From contig CAVOPB010000005.1 in the NCBI GenBank assembly GCA_963697805.1, positions 248,001 to 312,000 of the forward strand: a stretch of 64,000 bases of DNA. The letters run 5' to 3'. Below are positions 25,458 to 34,521 of the stretch, one piece after another (positions within the stretch are counted from its first letter, which is position 1; each line of letters begins with the position of its first letter). The notes beneath the pieces are model-generated. The model was not told where the DNA came from, searched no databases, and saw only the letters and a program-made list of their open reading frames with translations. Source of the DNA: VRUE01 sp963697805 (GTDB lineage: Bacteria > Actinomycetota > Thermoleophilia > Solirubrobacterales > 70-9). The position numbers were made by a program, and so were the translations under genes.

Positions 25458-27293
25458 ATGGCCCCGGCGATCGACGGCCTGCCCGGCGCCGAGGCCGACG
25501 TCGACGTCTCCGGTCCGGTCTCGAGCCTCATGCGGTCGCTCTCACCACGGATGCTGAGCCGGATCAGGCTGGCGCTGCGCGTCTTCGAGTGGCTGCCGTT
25601 TCCGTGGCGCTTCAGCCGCCTCGACCTCGGCGCCCGCGAAGACTTCCTGCACCGGATGGAGGGATCGCGCTTCAGCCTCTACCACGAGCTGGTGCTGATG
25701 GCGAAGACCTTCGGGACCCTGGGATATGCGGTCGACCCCGCGGTCGAGGGCTCGCTCGGGATCGAGACCAGCTGCGCGCTGGCCGACGGCACGCTGCCTG
25801 AGCCGGCCGGGTCGCTCGGCGACCTCACCCCTCCGGGCGAGGGCGAGGAATGCGACGTCGTCATCGTCGGCTCCGGCGCCGGCGGCGCCGCGGCGGCCGT
25901 GGTCCTCGCCGAGGCGGGGCTCGACGTGATCGTCCTCGAGGCCGGCTCCCACTACAACCGCGACAACTACCCGGACGACCAGCTCAAGGCGATCGCCTCG
26001 ATCTACCGCGACGCCGGCCTGACCATCGCCGAGGGGAGCCCGGCGATCCCGGTGCCGGTCGGAAGGACGGTCGGCGGGACGACGGTGATCAACTCCGGAA
26101 CCTGCTTCAGGGCCCCCGAGCAGGTCCTCAAGCACTGGCTCGAGGGCCACGGGGTCGAGTGGGCGAGCGACCTCGATCCCGACTTCGCCGAGGCCGAGGA
26201 GTTCCTCCGGGTCCGCCAACTCGACCCCGAGCGGATGGGCCGCAACGGCCAGCTGGCGATGGAGGGGGCCGAGGCGATGGGCGTCAGCGGCGGCCCGATC
26301 TCGCGCAACGCCGGCTCCTGCGTCCAGTGCAGCTCCTGCCCCTACGGCTGCCGGATCGACGCCAAGCGCGGGATGCACGTCAGCTACCTGCCGCGGGCAG
26401 TCGCCGCCGGGGCCAGGCTGCGGGCCGGAGTCGAGGCGCACCGGGTCCTGGTCGAGGACGGGCGGGCGGCGGGCGTCCGCTGCAGGGTCACCTCGGCCGA
26501 GAACGGGCGCCCCCGCGCCTACACGGTTCGCGCCCGCCTGGCGACGATCGTCGCCGGCGGCGCGCTGGGGACGCCGGAACTGCTCAAGCGCTCGGGCCTC
26601 GGTGGCGATCAGGTCGGCCGCAACCTCCATCTCCACCCCGCCTGCTGGGTCGGCGCCCGCTACGAGGAGGAGGTCCGGGGCTGGGACGGCGTGATGCAGA
26701 GCTACTACGTCGACGAGTGGGAGTCGGAGCAGGTGCTGCTCGAGGCGACCTTCACGCCGCTGCCGTTCGGCGGCGCCTGGCTGCGGGGAACCGGGCGCGA
26801 GCACCAGGAATCCCTCCTCGCCTACGACCGGGTCGGCTCGATCGGGGTCCAGCTGACCGATCACTCGACCGGGCGGGTGGGCGTCGCCGGCGACGGGTCG
26901 CTGCGGATGACCTACAAGCTCAGCAACGAGGACGCGGGGCGGATCGCGTTCGGGATCGCCCGCGCGGCCGAGATCCACTTCGCCGCCGGAGCGTCGGAGG
27001 TCTACCCCAACATCGCCCGGGTCCCGGTTCTGCGACCCGGCGATCTGCCGACGTTCGAGGCGACGTCCTTCCGGCCCTCGGAGCTGCGGCTGGAGGCCTT
27101 TCACCCGATGGGCACGGCACGGATGTCATCGGATTCCGGTGCCGGCGTCTGCGCCACCGACGGCTCGGTCCGTGGCGTCACCGACCTCTACGTCGCCGAC
27201 GCCTCGCTTTTCCCGACCGCGGTCGGGGTCAACCCGATGATGACGATCATCGCCCTGGCCAAGCGGGTGGCCGGCGGGATCGTTCCCGCCTGA
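25458..27293 (+). CDS. GMC-family FAD-dependent oxidoreductase (long-chain alcohol oxidase-like)
   Basis: 611 aa from the ATG. The FAD motif is VVIVGSGAGGAAAAVVLAEAG (residues about 134-154, given as VVIVGSGAGGAAAA plus VVLAEAG). Other GMC features are GRTVGGTTVINSGTCFR, AGGALGTPELLKRSGL, the catalytic-His region AFHPMGTARMSS and the C-terminal VADASLFPTAVGVNPMMTI. A four-cysteine stretch, SCVQCSSCPYGCRIDAKRG, resembles the one in long-chain alcohol oxidases. The in-frame codons just upstream (25413-25457) read LSAAEQRTLSAICEA, which looks like the conserved N-terminus of that subfamily, yet no ATG, GTG or TTG precedes them. The true start may be CTG at 25437, or the region may carry an error. 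A weak GAGG precedes the ATG. Confidence 0.85.
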   Translation: MAPAIDGLPGAEADVDVSGPVSSLMRSLSPRMLSRIRLALRVFEWLPFPWRFSRLDLGAREDFLHRMEGSRFSLYHELVLMAKTFGTLGYAVDPAVEGSLGIETSCALADGTLPEPAGSLGDLTPPGEGEECDVVIVGSGAGGAAAAVVLAEAGLDVIVLEAGSHYNRDNYPDDQLKAIASIYRDAGLTIAEGSPAIPVPVGRTVGGTTVINSGTCFRAPEQVLKHWLEGHGVEWASDLDPDFAEAEEFLRVRQLDPERMGRNGQLAMEGAEAMGVSGGPISRNAGSCVQCSSCPYGCRIDAKRGMHVSYLPRAVAAGARLRAGVEAHRVLVEDGRAAGVRCRVTSAENGRPRAYTVRARLATIVAGGALGTPELLKRSGLGGDQVGRNLHLHPACWVGARYEEEVRGWDGVMQSYYVDEWESEQVLLEATFTPLPFGGAWLRGTGREHQESLLAYDRVGSIGVQLTDHSTGRVGVAGDGSLRMTYKLSNEDAGRIAFGIARAAEIHFAAGASEVYPNIARVPVLRPGDLPTFEATSFRPSELRLEAFHPMGTARMSSDSGAGVCATDGSVRGVTDLYVADASLFPTAVGVNPMMTIIALAKRVAGGIVPA

Positions 27294-27306
27294 CCCTTCG
27301 CGGTCG

Positions 27307-28020
27307 TCAGCCCTGGGGGGCCGGCGGTGGCGGCTCTTGTGTCGGAGGCGGAGGCGGCTGTTGCGGCGGCGGCGGTTGCTGGGGAGGTGGCGGCGCGTAT
27401 TCCTGCGGAGGCTGCTGAGGAGGCTGAGTCGGTGGCTGCTCGGGCGCCTGGCCTGCCGGCGGTGGTGGTGGCGGAGGGGGCGGTGGGAGATGGCCACCGT
27501 CGCCGCCCCCGGGCGCGGCACCGCCTCCACCCCGGCCCCCGAGGCGGTCGGCAGCGTCGCCGAAGGTCGTCCCTTCCTCGCGCATCGCGCTGTAGCCGCC
27601 GTAGGCGATCCCCGCGGCTGCGATCAGGCTGACGAAGATCCAGATCTTGAGGGTGATGTCGACTTCGACACCGCCGAAGTCGGCACCGCCAGGGGGATTG
27701 ACGATCCGGTAGAGGATCAGAAGGACGGCCAGACCGCCGAGAACCGCGACCAGCGTGTTGAGCGAGAACGGAGGCTCGATGTCGGCGTCGGTGAGACGGA
27801 TCACGGCGACCGCCAGGGCGACGACGATCGCCGCCAGCAGGAAGAGCGGAATGATGTCGAGCGCATCCCAGGCGCTGCCGCCCCCACCTTCGACGGTTCC
27901 CGAGAAGCCGCTGACGCCGGAGACCTTGGCGCCGAACCAGTCGAAGAACATGAAGATGAAGAGGAGAATCCCGGAGACCGCGGAGATCTTCTCCCCCGTG
28001 CTCAGCTTGTCGAGTTCCAT
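27307..28020 (-). CDS. membrane protein with a long proline/glutamine-rich tail
   Basis: 237 aa. Four hydrophobic helices (about residues 12-28, 54-75, 85-104, 122-142) are followed by a Gly/Ala linker and a low-complexity tail of about 60 residues, almost only Pro and Gln with a few Gly, Ala and Thr. The tail is probably cytoplasmic and disordered. Unlike most genes here it has a clear ribosome-binding site, GGAGGGAGTG, just upstream of the ATG. A TAGGGT hexamer overlaps the folD stop codon about 45 nt upstream. Function unknown; similar four-helix plus Pro-tail proteins are common in actinobacteria. Confidence 0.7.
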   Translation of the reverse strand: MELDKLSTGEKISAVSGILLFIFMFFDWFGAKVSGVSGFSGTVEGGGGSAWDALDIIPLFLLAAIVVALAVAVIRLTDADIEPPFSLNTLVAVLGGLAVLLILYRIVNPPGGADFGGVEVDITLKIWIFVSLIAAAGIAYGGYSAMREEGTTFGDAADRLGGRGGGGAAPGGGDGGHLPPPPPPPPPPAGQAPEQPPTQPPQQPPQEYAPPPPQQPPPPQQPPPPPTQEPPPPAPQG

Positions 28021-28066
28021 CTGCTCACTCCCTCCAGAGAGTTCGGGGACCGGCCGGGTTCGGACC

Positions 28067-28915
28067 CTACACCCGCGCCCGGGCGGCAGCCACCGTATTG
28101 ACCAGCAGCATCGCGATCGTCATCGGGCCGACCCCCCCGGGCACCGGCGTGATCGCCGACGCGACCTGAGCGGCCGCCTCGAAGTCGACGTCGCCGCAGA
28201 GTCCGTCCTCGGTTCGGTTCATGCCGACGTCGATGACCACCGCGCCCGGCTTGATCGCATCGGCACCGAGCAGTTCCGGGACCCCGACCGCGGCGACCAG
28301 GACGTCGGCGCGGCTGCAGACGGCGTCGAGATCGCGGGTCCGGGAGTGACAGACGGTGACGGTCGCGTTCGCGGCGAGGAGGAGTCGAGCCACCGGCACC
28401 CCGACTAGCTTCGAGCGACCGACGACGACCGCCTCGGCCCCCTCCAGCTCGACGCCCTGGACCCGGAGCAGCTCCATCACCCCGGCTGGAGTGCAGGGAG
28501 TCAGGCCCGGCGTCCCGTGCGCGAGGAGGCCGGCGTTCACCGGCGTCAGGCCGTCGACGTCCTTGCCCGGGTCGATCGTCCCCACCACCCGGTCGGGATC
28601 GATCTGCCCGGGGAGCGGCAGCTGGACGAGGATTCCGTCGACAGCATCATCGAGGCCGAGGCCGGTGACCAGGTCGAGCAGGTCATCCTCGGCTGTGTCC
28701 GCGGCGAGGCCGTGGTGGATCGAGCCGATCCCGACCTCCTCGCAGGCCCGGCGCTTGTTGCGGATGTAGACCTCGGAGGCCGGGTCGTCGCCGACGAGGA
28801 CCGTGGCGAGCGCCGGCGCCCGTCCCCTCTCGGCGGCGTAGGCCTCGGCCTCGACGGCGACCCGCTCGCGCACGGCGGCGGCGACCGCCTTGCCGTCGAT
28901 CACCTCAGCGGCCAA
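28067..28915 (-). CDS. folD: methylenetetrahydrofolate dehydrogenase/cyclohydrolase
   Basis: Bifunctional cytoplasmic enzyme of 282 aa that interconverts 5,10-methylene- and 10-formyl-tetrahydrofolate with NADP. It shows the catalytic Tyr and Lys in YIRNKRRACEEVGI, VQLPLPGQID, KDVDGLTPVNAG, PCTPAGVMELL, the nucleotide-binding GRSKLVGVPVA and the C-terminal PVPGGVGPMTIAML. It follows pcrA by 3 nt on the same strand and is probably cotranscribed with it. Confidence 0.97.
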   Translation of the reverse strand: MAAEVIDGKAVAAAVRERVAVEAEAYAAERGRAPALATVLVGDDPASEVYIRNKRRACEEVGIGSIHHGLAADTAEDDLLDLVTGLGLDDAVDGILVQLPLPGQIDPDRVVGTIDPGKDVDGLTPVNAGLLAHGTPGLTPCTPAGVMELLRVQGVELEGAEAVVVGRSKLVGVPVARLLLAANATVTVCHSRTRDLDAVCSRADVLVAAVGVPELLGADAIKPGAVVIDVGMNRTEDGLCGDVDFEAAAQVASAITPVPGGVGPMTIAMLLVNTVAAARARV

Positions 28916-28918
28916 CCG

Positions 28919-31174
28919 CTACCGCTTCCTGATCGGCGCGTAGTCGGCCATCAGCTTGCGCTCGGCGCCGTCCTCGGCGAAGCGGACGATGACGACCCCG
29001 CCGGGCTCGACGCCGGTCACGACGCCATCGCCGAAGGCGGCGTGGACGACGTCGTCGCCGGTCCGCAGTTCGAGGGTCGGCCCCGGGTCGATCGGTGAAG
29101 GGCCCGCGGGCGCGCCCAGCGTGGCGCCGGACTGGAACCCCGGCGCGCTCGAGTGGCGCTCGGTCAGGTCGGCCGGAAGCTCGTCGACGAAGCGCGAGGG
29201 GAGGTTGCGCTCGGCGCGCCCGAACAGCCGCCGTTCGCGGGTCCAGGTCATGTAGAGGCGGCGCCTGGCCCTGGTGATGCCGACGTAACAGAGACGCCGC
29301 TCCTCTTCCTCTCCCCCCTCTTCGAGCGCTCGCATGTGGGGGAAGGCGCCGTCCTCGCAGCCGACGATGAAGACCGTGTCGTACTCGAGGCCCTTCGCGT
29401 TGTGGAGGGTCATCAGGGTGATCACCGACTCGTCGCGAAGGCCGTCCTGCTCGGTGTAGAGCGAGATCTGCTGGAGGAACTCCTCAAGCGGCGCCAAATT
29501 GCCGCTCTCGCCCTCGAGCTCGCGGTTGGCGTCGAACTCGGCGGCGACGCCGACCAGCTCCTCGAGGTTCTCCGCCCTCCCTTCGGCCTCGACCGTGCGC
29601 TCGGCGGCGAGGGCGTCGAGGTAGCCGGTCTCCCGCAGGCAGGCCTCGAGCAGCTCGGCGACCGAGCTCGACTCTGCCCTGCCGCGAAGGTCCTCCATCG
29701 TCTCGTGGAAGCGAGCGATCGCCTTGATCGCCGCCGCCCCCATCCCCGGGACCTCCTCGATCGCTCCGGCGACCTCCCAGATCGGCCTCCCGGTGGTGTT
29801 GGCGTGCGAGGCGAGCCGTCCCTGGCTCGTTTTCCCGATTCCGCGCCGCGGCGAGTTGACCACCCTCCCGAAGGAGACCTGGTCGGAGGGGTTGACCAGA
29901 AGGCTGAGGTAGGCGACCGCGTCCTTGACCTCGGCCCGCTCGTAGAACTTGGTCCCGCCGATCACCTGGTAGGGCAGCTCGAACCGGACCAGGGTGTCCT
30001 CGAGAACGCGGCTCATCGCGTTGGTCCGGTAGAAGACCGCGACGTCCTCGCGCCTCACCCCCTCCTCCTCACCGAGGCGCTCGATCTCCCCGGCGACCCA
30101 GCGCGCCTCCTCGTGCTCGTCGGAGAGCTCCGAGAGCTGAACCGGATCGCCGCCCTGAAGGTCGGTCCAGAGCCGCTTCGGGCGCCGCTGGCGGTTGTGG
30201 TCGACGACGGCGTTGGCGGCCGAGAGGATCGTCTGGGTCGAGCGGTAGTTCTGCTCGAGCTTGATCACCTCGGCCTCCGGGAAGTCGCGCTCGAAGTCGA
30301 GGATGTTGCGGATATCGGCGTGTCTGAACCCATAGACCGACTGGTCCTCGTCGCCTACGACCATCAGGTTGCCGTGCTCGGCGGTCAGCAGCTGCAGCAG
30401 CCTGTACTGGGCGCGGTTGGTGTCCTGATACTCGTCGACGAGGACGTGGCGGAAGGCGTTCCGCCAACGATTGCGGACCTCCTCGAACAGCTCGAGGGCG
30501 TTGACGTTGCGGACCAGGAGGTCGTCGAAGTCCATCGCGTTGGCGGCCAGCATCCGCTTCTCGTAGAGGGCATAGGCCGCGGCGACCGTCTCCTCGAAGG
30601 TGTTGTCCCGGGCCGACTGGGTGAACGTGTCGACGTCGATCAGCTGGTTCTTGGCGCCGGAGATCTGGGCGCGGATCGACCGCGGCGGGTAACGCTTGGG
30701 GTCGATCCCGAGCTCGTCGAGGCACCGTTTCAGCATCCGCAGCGAGTCCGACTCGTCGTAGATCGTGAAGCTCCGCGAGTAGCCGAGGCGCTCGGCGTCG
30801 GCGCGGAGCATCCGCGCACAGGCCGAGTGGAACGTCATCACCCACATCGCCCGGGTCGAGCGCCCGACCAGCTCACCGACCCGGTCCCGCATCTCGGAGG
30901 CGGCTTTGTTGGTGAAGGTGATCGCGAGGATCTCCCCCGGCCGGGCGGCGTCGGTCGCGAGCAGGTGGGCGATCCGGCGGGTCAGGACCCGCGTCTTGCC
31001 CGAGCCCGCTCCGGCGACGATCAGCAGCGGGCCCTCGCCGTGGAGGACGGCCTGCCGCTGGGGGTCGTTTAGGTCCGCCAGAAGTCGCTCGGCGCGGTCG
31101 GATCCGACCTCGGTCGGGGCGGCCTCCCCACCTCCCGGGAGGTCATTCGGGGTCTCGGACTCGGTCTGAAGCAT
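28919..31174 (-). CDS. pcrA: UvrD/PcrA-family 3'-5' DNA helicase
   Basis: Superfamily 1A helicase of 751 aa used in repair and replication restart. Motifs in order: NDPQRQAVLHGEGP (Q motif), AGAGSGKTRVL (Walker A), ITFTNKAASEM (Ia), VDEYQDTN (Walker B), GDEDQSVYGFRHAD (III), LEQNYRST (IV), MTLHNAKGLEYDTVFIVG (V), CYVGITRARRRLYM (VI). The C-terminal 50 residues (VVHAAFGDGVVTGVEPGG) are the PcrA tudor-like domain that contacts RNA polymerase. PcrA is therefore preferred over Rep or UvrD2. Confidence 0.95.
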   Translation of the reverse strand: MLQTESETPNDLPGGGEAAPTEVGSDRAERLLADLNDPQRQAVLHGEGPLLIVAGAGSGKTRVLTRRIAHLLATDAARPGEILAITFTNKAASEMRDRVGELVGRSTRAMWVMTFHSACARMLRADAERLGYSRSFTIYDESDSLRMLKRCLDELGIDPKRYPPRSIRAQISGAKNQLIDVDTFTQSARDNTFEETVAAAYALYEKRMLAANAMDFDDLLVRNVNALELFEEVRNRWRNAFRHVLVDEYQDTNRAQYRLLQLLTAEHGNLMVVGDEDQSVYGFRHADIRNILDFERDFPEAEVIKLEQNYRSTQTILSAANAVVDHNRQRRPKRLWTDLQGGDPVQLSELSDEHEEARWVAGEIERLGEEEGVRREDVAVFYRTNAMSRVLEDTLVRFELPYQVIGGTKFYERAEVKDAVAYLSLLVNPSDQVSFGRVVNSPRRGIGKTSQGRLASHANTTGRPIWEVAGAIEEVPGMGAAAIKAIARFHETMEDLRGRAESSSVAELLEACLRETGYLDALAAERTVEAEGRAENLEELVGVAAEFDANRELEGESGNLAPLEEFLQQISLYTEQDGLRDESVITLMTLHNAKGLEYDTVFIVGCEDGAFPHMRALEEGGEEEERRLCYVGITRARRRLYMTWTRERRLFGRAERNLPSRFVDELPADLTERHSSAPGFQSGATLGAPAGPSPIDPGPTLELRTGDDVVHAAFGDGVVTGVEPGGVVIVRFAEDGAERKLMADYAPIRKR

Positions 31175-31183
31175 CGTCAGCCG

Positions 31184-31189
31184 AGAATA
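31184..31189 (-). promoter_or_regulatory. -10 element for pcrA-folD
   Basis: TATTCT ends 9 nt before the pcrA ATG. Confidence 0.55.
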
Positions 31190-31207
31190 GAGGGGCGGGC
31201 GGAAGGC

Positions 31208-31936
31208 TCAGCCTCCGGCCGAGGAGCGCCCGGTCCGGGGCCGGAGCTCGGGCTCCTCCCCGGGATGCGAGCCGTTCCCGTCGAGCTCGGTGAGCCGTTT
31301 CTCGAGGTCGGCGATCCGTTCCGAGAGCCCCCGGATCGCCTCGGCGATCGGGTCCGGCAGGTGGATCCAGTCGGTGTCGGGGCCTTCGACCGGCCGCCCT
31401 TCGACCCGCACCGGGTGCCCGGGGTTGCCGACGACGGTCGAGCCCGGCGGGACGTCCTCGACGACGACCGTGTTGGCGCCCACCTTTGCCCCGTCGCCGA
31501 CCGAGATCGGGCCGAGCAGCTTCGCCCCGGACCCGATCGTTACGTTGTCGCCGATCGTCGGGTGGCGCTTGCCGGGCTGGAAACCGGTGCCGCCGAGGGT
31601 CACACCCTGGTAGAGCGTCACCCGGTCGCCGATTTCCGCCGTCTCACCGATCACCACGCCGGAGCCGTGGTCGATGAAGAACTCGTCGCCGATCCTCGCC
31701 GCGGGATGGATCTCGACCCCGGTGATGGCGCGGCTCAGGTAGGCGATCGCGCGCGGCGCGATCGGAACACCGGCCTCGAGCAGAGCGTGGGCGACTCGGT
31801 GGGCGAGCAGCGCCTGGACCCCCGCCCAGCCGCTGAGGATCTCGAAGGTCGATACCCCCTTCGACGCCGGGTCGCGCTCGCGGGCGGCCCTGACGTCCGC
31901 CCGCACCTCGCCGAGCACCCTGTTCGCCTCGATCAT
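31208..31936 (-). CDS. cysE: serine O-acetyltransferase
   Basis: Makes O-acetylserine for cysteine synthase. 242 aa: an alpha-helical N-terminal region (LAHRVAHALLEAGVPIAPRAIA) and a left-handed beta-helix of hexapeptide repeats (GVEIHPAARIGDEFFIDHG, GVVIGETAEIGDRVTLYQGV). The catalytic Asp-His pair is in FIDHGSG, and TLGGTGFQPGKRHPTIGDN is diagnostic. The C-terminus has an added coiled-coil (LSERIADLEKRLTEL) and a Pro/Arg-rich end in place of the usual short CysK-binding tail. Its ATG overlaps the cysK stop (ATGA). Confidence 0.94.
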   Translation of the reverse strand: MIEANRVLGEVRADVRAARERDPASKGVSTFEILSGWAGVQALLAHRVAHALLEAGVPIAPRAIAYLSRAITGVEIHPAARIGDEFFIDHGSGVVIGETAEIGDRVTLYQGVTLGGTGFQPGKRHPTIGDNVTIGSGAKLLGPISVGDGAKVGANTVVVEDVPPGSTVVGNPGHPVRVEGRPVEGPDTDWIHLPDPIAEAIRGLSERIADLEKRLTELDGNGSHPGEEPELRPRTGRSSAGG

Positions 31937-32856
31937 GGTGTGAAGAAGGGTAGGGACACATAGCGCTCGCCCGAGTCGCAGACGATCGTGACGACGCGGC
32001 TGCCGGCGAGCTCGGGCCGCGCCGCGACCTCGAGCGCGGCCTTGATGTTGGCGCCGGCTGAGATCCCCGCCAGCACCCCCTCCCGGCGAGCCGTGAGGCG
32101 GGCGGTCTCGAGCGCGTCCTCGTCGTCGACGGTGATGATCTCGTCGATCACCGAGCGGTCAAGCACCTCGGGGACGAAGCCCGGGCCGATCCCCTGGATT
32201 TTGTGCGGGCCGGGGGCGCCACCGGAGAGGACCGGCGAGGTCGCCGGCTCGACCGCGACGATCAGCGTGTCGGGGCTCCGTTCGCGCAACATTTGCCCGA
32301 CGCCGGTGATCGTGCCGCCGGTTCCGGCGCCGGTGACGAAGGCGCCGACCTCGCCGTCGGTGTCGGCCCAGATCTCCTCGGCGGTTGTTCGGCGGTGGAT
32401 CTCGGGGTTGGCCGGGTTGGAGAACTGCTGCGGCATGAACCCCTTACGCTGTTCGCGGATCTGTTCGGCGAGCTCGACCGCCTCGTTCATCCCGCCCAGC
32501 GACGGGGTCTCCCGCACCTCGGAGCCATAGGCGCGCAGCAGCTTGGTCCGCTCCCGGCTCATCCCCTCGGGCATCGTCAGGATCAGCTCATAACCCCGCG
32601 CCGCGCAGACCATCGCCAGCGCGATCCCGGTGTTGCCGCTGGTCGGCTCGACAATCACCGTCCGCCCCGGCCCGATCTCGCCCGCCTCCTCGGCGGCATC
32701 GATCATCGCGACCCCGATCCGGTCCTTGACCGAGCCGCCCGGGTTCAGGTACTCGAGCTTGGCGCAGACCTCCGCGCCCAGTCCCTCGCCGAGGCGACGC
32801 AGGGCGACGAGCGGCGTGTTGCCGACGGTTGCCGATGCCTCTGCGGCGATTCGCAT
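31933..32856 (-). CDS. cysK: cysteine synthase A (O-acetylserine sulfhydrylase)
   Basis: PLP enzyme of 307 aa that makes cysteine from O-acetylserine and sulfide. The PLP lysine is in NPGGSVKDRIG (about residue 41). The substrate loop is EPTSGNTGIALA, the phosphate-binding loop GAGTGGTITG, and KIQGIGPGFVP and CDSGERYVS are conserved. The pair cysK-cysE shares a transcript. An Rrf2 regulator without cluster cysteines lies 6 kb away and could be a CymR-like repressor, but this cannot be shown from the sequence. Confidence 0.96.
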   Translation of the reverse strand: MRIAAEASATVGNTPLVALRRLGEGLGAEVCAKLEYLNPGGSVKDRIGVAMIDAAEEAGEIGPGRTVIVEPTSGNTGIALAMVCAARGYELILTMPEGMSRERTKLLRAYGSEVRETPSLGGMNEAVELAEQIREQRKGFMPQQFSNPANPEIHRRTTAEEIWADTDGEVGAFVTGAGTGGTITGVGQMLRERSPDTLIVAVEPATSPVLSGGAPGPHKIQGIGPGFVPEVLDRSVIDEIITVDDEDALETARLTARREGVLAGISAGANIKAALEVAARPELAGSRVVTIVCDSGERYVSLPFFTP

Positions 32857-32862
32857 CGAGGA

Positions 32863-32868
32863 AGTATC
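32863..32868 (-). promoter_or_regulatory. -10-like element for cysK-cysE
   Basis: GATACT ends 6 nt before the cysK ATG and is 12 bp from the divergent TACCTT element. Confidence 0.4.
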
Positions 32869-32880
32869 GCCGGGCGTCGA

Positions 32881-32886
32881 TACCTT
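32881..32886 (+). promoter_or_regulatory. -10 element for the sugar dehydrogenase gene
   Basis: TACCTT ends 5 nt before the first ATG (32892) and 8 nt before the second (32895). Confidence 0.5.
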
Positions 32887-32891
32887 TGACG

Positions 32892-34517
32892 ATGATGAGG
32901 TTGAGGCGCATGATCCTCGCCACGCTGGCGGCCCTGCTGCTGCCGGCGTCGGCCTCGGCGGCGACCCTCGTGCCGGTCGCCGAACCGGGCGCGTTCGAAA
33001 GCGAACCGGTCAATGCCGCCTCGCCGCCTGGGGACCCGCGGGTCTTCATCGTCGAACGCGGCGGCGGGATCCGGATCGTCGAGAACGGGGCTCTGCTCGC
33101 GACGCCGTTCCTGACCGTCCCCAACGTCGACACCGATGTCGAGCGCGGCCTGCTCTCGATCGCATTTCCCGCCGACTACGCCTCAAGCGGCCTCTTTTAC
33201 GTCTTCACGGTCGCGGCGGAAGCGGACGAACTCGAACCCGACGCCCTGCCCGGCCAGATCCGGATCGTCGAGTACCACCGCTCCGCCGACCCCGACGTCG
33301 CCGAACCCGACTCGGCCCGACTGGTGCTCGCGACCGATCATTCCGCCGGCAATCACAACGGCGGCCAGATCGTGTTCGGGCCCGAAGGGCTCCTCTACAT
33401 CACGATGGGGGACAACGCCAACAGCTCGAACGCCCAGAGCATCGGGAACTTCTTCGGCAAGGTCCTCCGGATCGACCCCCGCGACCCGCCCGGCCAAGCG
33501 ACGTACAGCATTCCGGAGTCGAACCCGACCTTCCCCGAAGACTTCAAATCGGCGATCTACTCGATCGGGCTTCGCAATCCCTACCGAGCGTCGTTCGGCC
33601 CCAGCAGCGAACTGATCGTCGCCGACGTGGGCGAGGGGACCTGGGAGGAGGTCGACGTCGGCAGCCCGACCGGCACCGCGGCGGCCACCACGCTCGCCGG
33701 CGCCGACCTCGGTTGGCCGCTCTGCGAGGGCTTCTGCCCCTCGCCGCCACCGCAGCCGGGTTTGACCGACCCCGTGTTCGAGTACCCGCACAGCGGCCCC
33801 TCCGAAGAGACCACCGGCTGCGCCATCCTCGGCGGCTACGTGGTCCGCGACCCGAGCCTCACCGGCCTCACCGGCCGCTACCTCTACGGCGACCTCTGCC
33901 GGCCCGATCTGAGGACGCTGAACCTGGGCGCCCTGGGCGGGGACCCGCAAGCGGCGGGATTCTCGATCCCCGAAGGCCAGCTACGCGGGTTCGGGGAAGA
34001 CTCGCGCGGCTGCGTCTACGTCTTGACGACCGAGACCGCCTACCGGGTGGCGCCGTCCCCGGACGCGGGGACCGTTTGTCCTCTGGGTCCTCCTCCCTGG
34101 CCTCCTCCTGCGCCAGCTGGTCCCAACGGGGACAACACGCCGCCTGGCCTGCAGGTCAAGGGTGGCTCCCAGAAGCTCCGCCGCTACGTCTCCGTCGTCG
34201 CGACCTGCGACGAGACCTGCGACCTGCGCGCGAGCGGGGGCCTGCGGATATCGAAGCCCCGCGCGGGTGCATCCAAGAGCTCGCTGCTCGCGTGCGATCC
34301 GAAAGCCTGCAAGCCGCCTGGGATGAGCGTCGTGCGCCTGAGCTCGAAGGCGGCCGGCATCCCGGTCGAGATGCGATTGAAGATGAAGAAGAAGGTCTTC
34401 GATCGCGCCAGGAGCGCACGGAAGTCTGGCCGGAAGGTCCGCGCCGCGCTCGAAGTCGCCGCGATCGACGCAGGCGGCAGCAGGACGCTGAAGAAGGTCA
34501 GCATCGTCCTGCGTTGA
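32892..34517 (+). CDS. secreted PQQ-type glucose/sorbosone dehydrogenase-like protein
   Basis: 541 aa. A signal peptide (MILATLAALLLPASASAAT) leads into a six-bladed GSDH propeller: FIVERGGGIRIVENG, DVERGLLSIAFPADYASSG, the catalytic-His region DHSAGNHNGGQIVFGPEG, LYITMGDNANSSN, GKVLRIDPRDP, IGLRNPYRASFGP, VGEGTWEEVDVG. Known members oxidise aldoses with PQQ; whether this one binds PQQ is untested and no pqq genes are seen. A Pro-rich linker (PLGPPPWPPPAPAGP) joins a C-terminal beta domain of about 130 residues with cysteines and many lysines, a tail type common in secreted proteins of this lineage. The ATG at 32892 gives a clean signal peptide. Confidence 0.85.
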   Translation: MMRLRRMILATLAALLLPASASAATLVPVAEPGAFESEPVNAASPPGDPRVFIVERGGGIRIVENGALLATPFLTVPNVDTDVERGLLSIAFPADYASSGLFYVFTVAAEADELEPDALPGQIRIVEYHRSADPDVAEPDSARLVLATDHSAGNHNGGQIVFGPEGLLYITMGDNANSSNAQSIGNFFGKVLRIDPRDPPGQATYSIPESNPTFPEDFKSAIYSIGLRNPYRASFGPSSELIVADVGEGTWEEVDVGSPTGTAAATTLAGADLGWPLCEGFCPSPPPQPGLTDPVFEYPHSGPSEETTGCAILGGYVVRDPSLTGLTGRYLYGDLCRPDLRTLNLGALGGDPQAAGFSIPEGQLRGFGEDSRGCVYVLTTETAYRVAPSPDAGTVCPLGPPPWPPPAPAGPNGDNTPPGLQVKGGSQKLRRYVSVVATCDETCDLRASGGLRISKPRAGASKSSLLACDPKACKPPGMSVVRLSSKAAGIPVEMRLKMKKKVFDRARSARKSGRKVRAALEVAAIDAGGSRTLKKVSIVLR

Positions 34518-34521
34518 GTTC

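Noticed and set aside
25542..27104. 520-codon open frame antisense to the GMC oxidoreductase
   Set aside because: The FAD and catalytic motifs are on the plus strand; the antisense translation is composition-driven.
24954..27293. Single fused membrane-GMC gene
   Set aside because: An in-frame TGA separates the two parts and no second-site evidence for read-through exists; kept as two genes and reported as a finding.
29153..31072. 639-codon open frame antisense to pcrA
   Set aside because: All helicase motifs are on the minus strand; the antisense product has no recognisable motif.
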